Of a stretch of DNA of 26,891 nucleotides, positions 21,713-26,891 are shown in pieces; position 1 is the first letter of the stretch, and the number at the start of each line of letters is the position of its first letter. The translations under genes and the position numbers were made by a program. The notes beneath the pieces were generated by a model, which saw nothing but the letters and a program-made list of their open reading frames with translations, did not search any database and had not been told where the DNA came from. Source of the stretch: Lachnospiraceae bacterium (lineage in GTDB: Bacteria; Bacillota; Clostridia; Lachnospirales; Lachnospiraceae); the NCBI GenBank assembly GCA_015258095.1, contig JABZIV010000028.1, forward strand, positions 1 through 26,891, given 5' to 3'.

Positions 21713-23695
21713 TTACTGTTTCTTCTTTTTCTGCATAACTACTGCCGCACCCACTACGATAACGGCTGCCGCAATAAGGGGAAGCGGTGTCGGCATCTTC
21801 TTTGTTTCCTTTGTTTCTTCTTTCTTCTCTCCGGTCTCCGCCGCTTCTGTCGTTCCTTTCTCCTCCTTATTCTCTCCGGAGGACGCCAAACGATACGTCA
21901 CCTTTACATCCTTCGTACTGAATACGTACTTTCCCTCTTTTTTTTCCGCCTTTAACTCCGTTTTTCCGTCCGCAGCGTAGAACACCGCCTTCTCTGAAAA
22001 GGCAGCAGTCGGAATCGTAAAGAGCAGTTCCTTTGAAACTTCCTTTACGGGGTTTCCATAGAAATCCACCAGTTCCAAGGTACCGGACTTTCCATCCTCT
22101 TCCGGGCTGACCTGTAATTTTAAGCCGATATCCGCGCTCCCCTTTTCCACCTTTACCGTAGAATCGGTGAAGTCCTCCGTCGTCTTCTTTCCGACATACT
22201 CGATAGTATAGTCATTTTCCTTCAGATACTCCTGGAACTTTGCTTTCACCTCTGTGTGAATTTCTTTCAGCACCTCGAAAGCCTTCCCCGCATCTTCCTG
22301 ATTCCGCTTGGTACTGTCCTCAGGAGACAATGCGGTTGTAACGGCATTTTTCAATTCCTCGTCTTCCAACTCGGCTATTTTCTTTGTTGCGATAGGCTGC
22401 AATTCTTTTCGATCATACTCAATCATAAATAAGGTATCCATCGCAAGCCAGTACACGGAATTCTCATTGAAGCTGTTCTCTTCATTGCCGGCTTCCTCTA
22501 TCCCCGCGGTCTGGTTCGGATAGTAAGGCACGAAAGGCGATACCAGCGGAGAGCCGAGTGCAAGCCACATCGTTCCCGGATCCTCCGCCGTCGCTCCGGA
22601 CGGAATGTGATAAATATGTGCTTCCATCGTGTTTCTGTTTCCAATCGGATACAAGTCTCCACGGTGTAAATCATCTCCTACTTTATCGATTGTCTCCAGA
22701 CGGTTTCTGGTGAAGGCAAATGCATCTTTCAGCCCCAGCTTCTTACCGGTCGTCTCCAGGAACGGATAGACCTTCCCGTCAAACTTCGCATCCGGGTTGA
22801 ACTGCTTGATACCCGAACATACACGAGACTCCGTACTGTCCCTCAGTTCCTTCGGCGCATAGGATGCGTAAAGATTGATTTCTCTCTTCTCTTCATCACC
22901 CTGGAAAGTCTTCGCATCCAGTGCCACCTTAAAGATGTCCTTCGAATAAATGTAATTTCCGTCTTCCGAAACAAGGAAGTTTTCCTGTTCTTCGCCCTTC
23001 GTGAGCGTGCAGTCATTTAACCAGAACGAATTCGGGAATACCGAGAACTTATCCTTCGGATACTTGATTGCTACAAACTGGTGTCCGGTGTAAATCTCCA
23101 TGTACCATAGTTCATCATGGTCGGCAACAACCAGGCCGTTTCCTTCCGCAGCTCCTTTTGTCGCAACTTCATTTGCAATAAACTCCACCGCATCTTTCGC
23201 ATTGTCACAGCTTCCGAGAACGGCAGTGGTAATGATGGCTTCCGTAATTCCTATCGGCTTCGTACTGTCCGTACCGTCTAGGTAAGGATCCGCCTTCAAT
23301 ACGTCTTCATTTGCAGAAGCGGAAACGGTCATATCCGCAATCAGGCCTTTCTCATTGAAACCCGTCTCATCAAAGTTCCCATACTCCGGGGTTGTGTCAC
23401 TCACAGAAGTATAACGATAGGAATCATGCGTAAAGGTAAAACTATACCCATTCTTCTCGTCCACGGAAACATCCTTGATGGTTTCTCCCGTCTTATGTTC
23501 TCCTGCCTCATGGACCTTGTATGCCTTATTGTGATTCACTTCAAGGTCTTCCGTACGGCCAAAAATCGTACTTCCGTCCTCCGTCAAATCACTTCCGATG
23601 ATGACACCGGTGCAGGCGTAGGCAGTCAGAACGGTGGAGGAAGCAAGTAAAGTGGCAACTAAGCTTCCAAGCAAGATGGAACTCTTTCTCTTCAT
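21713..23695 (-). CDS. Secreted C69 family dipeptidase, membrane anchored
   Basis: This is a 660-aa peptidase of the C69 (U34, PepD-like) family of N-terminal nucleophile hydrolases, which cleave dipeptides. A signal-like N-terminus (MKRKSSILLGSLVATLL) leads to AYACTGVIIGSDLTEDG; Cys28 is the expected nucleophile, exposed after cleavage. Family features include FGRTEDLE, GLIADMTVSAS and YMEIYTGHQF. After the catalytic part (to about 470) there is a beta-rich extension (about 520-600), a Glu/Lys/Thr-rich linker and a C-terminal TM helix with KKKKQ tail, so the enzyme should be anchored outside the membrane. A longer frame exists upstream, but GGGAGG precedes ATG 23695. It probably helps peptide nutrition. 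Confidence 0.92.
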   Translation of the reverse strand: MKRKSSILLGSLVATLLASSTVLTAYACTGVIIGSDLTEDGSTIFGRTEDLEVNHNKAYKVHEAGEHKTGETIKDVSVDEKNGYSFTFTHDSYRYTSVSDTTPEYGNFDETGFNEKGLIADMTVSASANEDVLKADPYLDGTDSTKPIGITEAIITTAVLGSCDNAKDAVEFIANEVATKGAAEGNGLVVADHDELWYMEIYTGHQFVAIKYPKDKFSVFPNSFWLNDCTLTKGEEQENFLVSEDGNYIYSKDIFKVALDAKTFQGDEEKREINLYASYAPKELRDSTESRVCSGIKQFNPDAKFDGKVYPFLETTGKKLGLKDAFAFTRNRLETIDKVGDDLHRGDLYPIGNRNTMEAHIYHIPSGATAEDPGTMWLALGSPLVSPFVPYYPNQTAGIEEAGNEENSFNENSVYWLAMDTLFMIEYDRKELQPIATKKIAELEDEELKNAVTTALSPEDSTKRNQEDAGKAFEVLKEIHTEVKAKFQEYLKENDYTIEYVGKKTTEDFTDSTVKVEKGSADIGLKLQVSPEEDGKSGTLELVDFYGNPVKEVSKELLFTIPTAAFSEKAVFYAADGKTELKAEKKEGKYVFSTKDVKVTYRLASSGENKEEKGTTEAAETGEKKEETKETKKMPTPLPLIAAAVIVVGAAVVMQKKKKQ

Positions 23696-23737
23696 ATATC
23701 CTCCCTTTCTAAACACTTTCATGATTTGCTGTACTTT

Positions 23738-23743
23738 ATTATA
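23738..23743 (-). promoter_or_regulatory. Possible -10 of the C69 peptidase gene
   Basis: A perfect TATAAT on the minus strand about 43 bp before the start codon. No convincing -35 is seen at 16-18 bp. Confidence 0.35.
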
Positions 23744-23825
23744 GAACGAAAGTTTTAATAAGATAGTCATAAAGATTATGCTTTTTTGTACATTTTTGCA
23801 TGATGCAACTTTTTAAAATTTTTGC

Positions 23826-23854
23826 TTGACAAGAAAAATGAATCTTTGTATAGT
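23826..23854 (+). promoter_or_regulatory. Promoter of the tRNA-Lys gene
   Basis: TTGACA (23826-23831), 17 nt, TATAGT (23849-23854), ending 20 bp before the tRNA 5' end. This is close to consensus, as expected for a stable RNA gene. Confidence 0.75.
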
Positions 23855-23874
23855 AAACGGGTGCTACGGAGTTT

Positions 23875-23947
23875 GCGCCCTTAGCTCAGCTGGTAGAGCA
23901 GTAGACTCTTAATCTATTTGTCCAGGGTTCGAGTCCCTGAGGGCGCA
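23875..23947 (+). tRNA. tRNA-Lys (anticodon CTT)
   Basis: The sequence folds as a standard cloverleaf. The acceptor stem is GCGCCCT/AGGGCGC, the D arm GCTC/GAGC and the anticodon stem GTAGA/TCTAT (one G-U). The loop CTCTTAA gives anticodon CTT, and the T arm is CAGGG-TTCGAGT-CCCTG. The discriminator base is A and CCA is not encoded (CTA follows). It is a single-gene unit with its own promoter and terminator. Confidence 0.97.
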
Positions 23948-23955
23948 CTACATTG

Positions 23956-23985
23956 GATGTCACCGATACGGTGGCATCTTTTTTT
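23956..23985 (+). terminator. Terminator of the tRNA-Lys gene
   Basis: GATGTCACC/GGTGGCATC (9 bp with one wobble pair) encloses a 5-nt loop and is followed by seven T. It lies 8 bp after the tRNA. Confidence 0.9.
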
Positions 23986-24025
23986 CTTAAGACTTTTCTC
24001 TCTCCTTCCGCTTTCTCCTTCGCTT

Positions 24026-24034
24026 TGCTATACT
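24026..24034 (+). promoter_or_regulatory. Extended -10 promoter of the two-component operon
   Basis: TGC-TATACT about 35 bp before the response regulator start; the -35 region is not recognisable. Confidence 0.5.
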
Positions 24035-24068
24035 AGGTGGAGTTCTACGTAAAAAAAAAGGAGAAACT

Positions 24069-24782
24069 ATGCAAAACATTCTAGTTTGCGATGATGATAA
24101 ACAAATTGTGGAAGCCATCTCTATCTACCTTACAGGGGAAGGCTATAATGTACTGAAGGCCTATGACGGTTTCGAAGCACTGAAAATCATGGAGAAAGAA
24201 TCTCTCGATCTTCTGATTCTGGATGTGATGATGCCCGGTCTGGACGGTATTCGAACGACTTTAAAGATTCGGGAAAACAGCTCTATTCCCATTATTATCC
24301 TGAGTGCAAAAAGTGAAGACCAGGACAAGATTCTCGGTCTCAATATCGGTGCGGATGACTACATCACGAAGCCCTTTAATCCTCTGGAGCTCGTAGCGCG
24401 TGTGAAGTCCCAACTCCGTCGCTATACACAGCTTGGAAACATGAACGAGTCCCAAAAGGGCGACGCTATCTACAGTGCCGGCGGACTCATCATCAACGAT
24501 GACACAAAAGAAGTAAGCGTTGACGGAGAGCAGGTGAAACTCACGCCGATTGAGTACAACATCCTCCTGCTTCTCGTAAAGAATGCGGGTAAGGTCTTCT
24601 CTATTGACGAAATCTACACCTCTATCTGGAATGAGGAAGCCATCGGGGCCGACAATACGGTCGCTGTTCATATCCGCCACATCCGGGAAAAAATAGAAAT
24701 CGATTCACGAAAGCCCAAGTACCTGAAAGTAGTGTGGGGAGTGGGATACAAGATCGAAAAGCAAGGAAAGCCAGAGGAATAA
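24069..24782 (+). CDS. OmpR/PhoB-family response regulator
   Basis: A 237-aa response regulator. The receiver domain (about 1-115) has the acidic pocket CDDDK (8-10), phosphoacceptor D52 in LILDVMMPG, Ser79 in LSAKSED and K101 in YITKPF. A winged-helix DNA-binding domain of the OmpR type follows (about 140-232; LTPIEYNILLLLVKNAG, VAVHIRHIREKIE, YLKVVWGVGYK). AAGGAG lies 6 bp before the ATG. The kinase gene starts one base after the TAA, so the two form a pair. The stimulus is not evident. Confidence 0.95.
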   Translation: MQNILVCDDDKQIVEAISIYLTGEGYNVLKAYDGFEALKIMEKESLDLLILDVMMPGLDGIRTTLKIRENSSIPIIILSAKSEDQDKILGLNIGADDYITKPFNPLELVARVKSQLRRYTQLGNMNESQKGDAIYSAGGLIINDDTKEVSVDGEQVKLTPIEYNILLLLVKNAGKVFSIDEIYTSIWNEEAIGADNTVAVHIRHIREKIEIDSRKPKYLKVVWGVGYKIEKQGKPEE

Positions 24783-24783
24783 G

Positions 24784-26891
24784 ATGAAGAAGTTTATCCT
24801 GCCTTTTATCCATCTCTTCTCTGTTGTCCTTCTATTACTGAGCTTGATTGTCCTGCACTTTGCCCCGAAAAGTCATGATGCCATTTCCTTCTTAAAAGAG
24901 AAAAACTATCTCTCCTCCTCGGACTTTGACAGTGCGATTTCGGAAAGTGTAAACGATATCTTTGATTATATCGATTTACGTGATCTCTTTGAAAGCAAGG
25001 GAACGCTGGATTTAAACCATACCATTGCACAAAGCGAGACGAACGGCGCTACCCGTTCCTACAGTCTGGACTACCTCATTAAGTACGCCCGCTCCATGGG
25101 CTATTATTTGAATGAGAAAAATGAAATCATGGAAGATGGTCCTGCCACAATCACAAAAGCGCAGGACGAGAAGGAACACATGATTCGCGTGACCTACCGT
25201 TCCTATCTTCCCGACTACCAACCTGCCAGCCCGGCTGACGGGTTTATGAGTCTCGGGCGTTTATCAAAGGAAGCCCTCTCTTACCTGGCGAAATACTATG
25301 CTATCCGCTCACGCTACTTCGATAAAGGAAGCAACTTCCAGTTCTATGTGGCTTACACGAACGGAAACAATTCCACGTATTACAACAATCAGCCGGGGGA
25401 CACGGCGGAGAAGATTCAGCACCTCGGAAAATACCTCAGTACCGATTCCAATTCTATGGAGATAAAAACAAATTTAAATACGGCACCGTCCAATCTGGTT
25501 CCTCTTTTAGAAGCAAGAGAACCTTACAAAGACGGAGCCTATGTCTTTGCCGCCGGAGTGGACACCCGTTTTCCCATCAATGATTCCTATAAAGCCGCTT
25601 ATCTTGACTATAGCAGAAGAAGACAGCTGACGTTCTTCGGACTTGTCCTCTTTGTCCTGAGCGCTGTTGCATCTTTGATGAGCTTTGTCTCGCTCCTTTT
25701 CTACACCGGAAGAAAAGAAGGAAGGGAACTGACACTCTACAGCTTTGACCGCAGTCCGATGGAGCTTTCTCTCTTTCTCAGCCTTCTCTGGTTTTATCTG
25801 GCAAAGGAGATATCCGGCTATTTCTTTGAAAGTCTTGTCCTTGTTGTGGGAAATTTCCCGGAACCGTCTTTTTTTTCAGCAATCAGTACCTTTATTCTGC
25901 GCTATTTCCTGATTTTACCGCTCTTCTTATCACTGGTACGAAAATATAAGAAAGCCACGCTCTATAGTACTTCCTATCTGAAAAAAATCCTGCATTTGCT
26001 GGAAACCTATATCAATGCCAGTAATTTTACGCGTTCCAAAGCTTTTTCTTATCTGCTCTTCATCTTTCCGAATCTTCTTGCCTTCAGTCTGATTCTGTAT
26101 AACGCGTATTGTTTTACACACAGGAAGAGTCTTTTGCACCTTCTTTTTGCAACTCTCCTCCTCTTCGTCACGATTTCCATCGACTACTATACCTATTATA
26201 TCAGTAGAGGTTTACAGGATGCGGTAAATGAACAGGTGAAAGCGGAACGCCTGAAGGCGGATTTGATTACGAACGTATCGCATGACTTGAAGACGCCGCT
26301 CACCAGCATCATCAGTTATGTCGATCTTCTGAAAAGAGAGAACATCGAGAACGAACGTGTACAGAACTATATCTCCGTACTGGAGCAGAAAGCCAGCAGA
26401 CTGAAAAACCTCACGGAAGATCTTGTGGAGGCAAGTAAGGCGAGTTCCGGAAATGTCAGTTTGGAATTGCATCCCATTGATTACAGTGAAATCATCTTGC
26501 AGACCCTTGGAGAATTCCAGGAAAAACTGGAAAAACGTTCTCTAACGATGATTCCGGAGATTCCGAATGAAAGCATCCTCATCCTTGCGGATGGAAGACA
26601 ACTCTTCCGTGTTTTGGAAAATCTCTTTAACAACTGTGCAAAATATGCGTTACTCGGCAGTCGCGTTTATATTACTTTAAAGAAACGGGAGAAAGACGCG
26701 ATATTCACCATGAAAAATATCTCCGAAGCCCCCTTGAACATCTCTCCGGAAGAACTCACCGAACGTTTCGTGCGCGGCGACGTTTCCCGAAGCACTGAAG
26801 GGTCCGGCTTAGGTCTTTCCATCGCAAAGAGTCTGACGAAACTGATGTCCGGGAAGATGAAAATAGAAATTGACGGAGACCTCTACAAGGT
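24784..26891 (+). CDS. Sensor histidine kinase, multi-TM, 3' end outside the window
   Basis: This is the partner of the response regulator. At least 702 codons are present, without the stop. The N-terminus has one TM helix (about 7-25), then an extracytoplasmic domain of about 250 residues, then five hydrophobic stretches between about 281 and 475. The kinase part has the H-box NVSHDLKTPLTSI with phospho-His at residue 500, the N-box ENLFNNCAKYA and the G2 box STEGSGLGLSIAKSL. The classic G1 motif (DxGxG) is not seen; NISEAPLNIS occupies that place, as in a known Firmicutes kinase subgroup. The frame is open to the last base. Several TM segments before the kinase core suggest sensing at the envelope. 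Confidence 0.93.
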   Translation, partial: MKKFILPFIHLFSVVLLLLSLIVLHFAPKSHDAISFLKEKNYLSSSDFDSAISESVNDIFDYIDLRDLFESKGTLDLNHTIAQSETNGATRSYSLDYLIKYARSMGYYLNEKNEIMEDGPATITKAQDEKEHMIRVTYRSYLPDYQPASPADGFMSLGRLSKEALSYLAKYYAIRSRYFDKGSNFQFYVAYTNGNNSTYYNNQPGDTAEKIQHLGKYLSTDSNSMEIKTNLNTAPSNLVPLLEAREPYKDGAYVFAAGVDTRFPINDSYKAAYLDYSRRRQLTFFGLVLFVLSAVASLMSFVSLLFYTGRKEGRELTLYSFDRSPMELSLFLSLLWFYLAKEISGYFFESLVLVVGNFPEPSFFSAISTFILRYFLILPLFLSLVRKYKKATLYSTSYLKKILHLLETYINASNFTRSKAFSYLLFIFPNLLAFSLILYNAYCFTHRKSLLHLLFATLLLFVTISIDYYTYYISRGLQDAVNEQVKAERLKADLITNVSHDLKTPLTSIISYVDLLKRENIENERVQNYISVLEQKASRLKNLTEDLVEASKASSGNVSLELHPIDYSEIILQTLGEFQEKLEKRSLTMIPEIPNESILILADGRQLFRVLENLFNNCAKYALLGSRVYITLKKREKDAIFTMKNISEAPLNISPEELTERFVRGDVSRSTEGSGLGLSIAKSLTKLMSGKMKIEIDGDLYK

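Noticed and set aside
1..26891. CRISPR arrays, insertion sequences, integrase or relaxase genes
   Set aside because: No regularly spaced repeats and no transposase, integrase or relaxase motifs were found.

Overview
The window looks like a Firmicutes chromosome, most likely Lachnospiraceae (Oribacterium-like). This is an inference from gene order (hprK-murB-rapZ-whiA-HPr-dnaE-pfkA and dusB-greA-lysS), from the tRNA-binding extension on LysRS, and from the Clostridia-type mobile module. No rRNA or taxon-specific marker is present, so genus is uncertain.

Region 1 (about 1-8.1 kb) is visibly AT-rich and accessory. A two-gene ABC exporter (FtsX/MacB type) is read leftward. A divergent TetR-family repressor faces it, and two matching palindromes lie between them. 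Next comes a small-gene cluster on the minus strand: a Cys-rich bacteriocin-like peptide, a small one-TM protein interrupted by TGA, and a 54-aa two-TM protein, closed by a terminator. Two decayed copies of what looks like the pcfB/virD4 junction of an integrative conjugative element flank this cluster. The remaining Tn1549-like genes follow (CD1845-like, RepA N-like initiator, DnaC-like ATPase, PcfB). No integrase, relaxase or full coupling protein is seen, so this is a remnant or a partly captured element.

Region 2 (8.2-20.7 kb) is core chromosome on the minus strand: lysS, greA, dusB, pfkA, dnaE, an HPr/Crh-like gene, whiA, rapZ, murB and hprK. HPr kinase and its likely substrate sit in one cluster. 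That substrate keeps Ser46 but has Glu in place of the catalytic His15, as expected of a regulatory Crh-like protein rather than a PTS phosphocarrier. WhiA lacks roughly the first half of its LAGLIDADG-like domain, and yvcK/mgfK is absent from its usual place between rapZ and whiA.

Region 3 (20.7-26.9 kb) holds murI on the plus strand, divergent from hprK, with both promoters apparently using one self-complementary -35 hexamer. It also holds a secreted, membrane-anchored C69 dipeptidase, tRNA-Lys(CTT) with its own promoter and terminator, and an OmpR-type response regulator followed by a multi-TM histidine kinase that runs off the window end.

The best candidate for something undescribed is the 4.38-5.17 kb small-peptide cluster. 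Its peptide gene has an ideal ribosome binding site and ATG placed one base out of frame across an A6 tract, so its expression mode or integrity needs checking.
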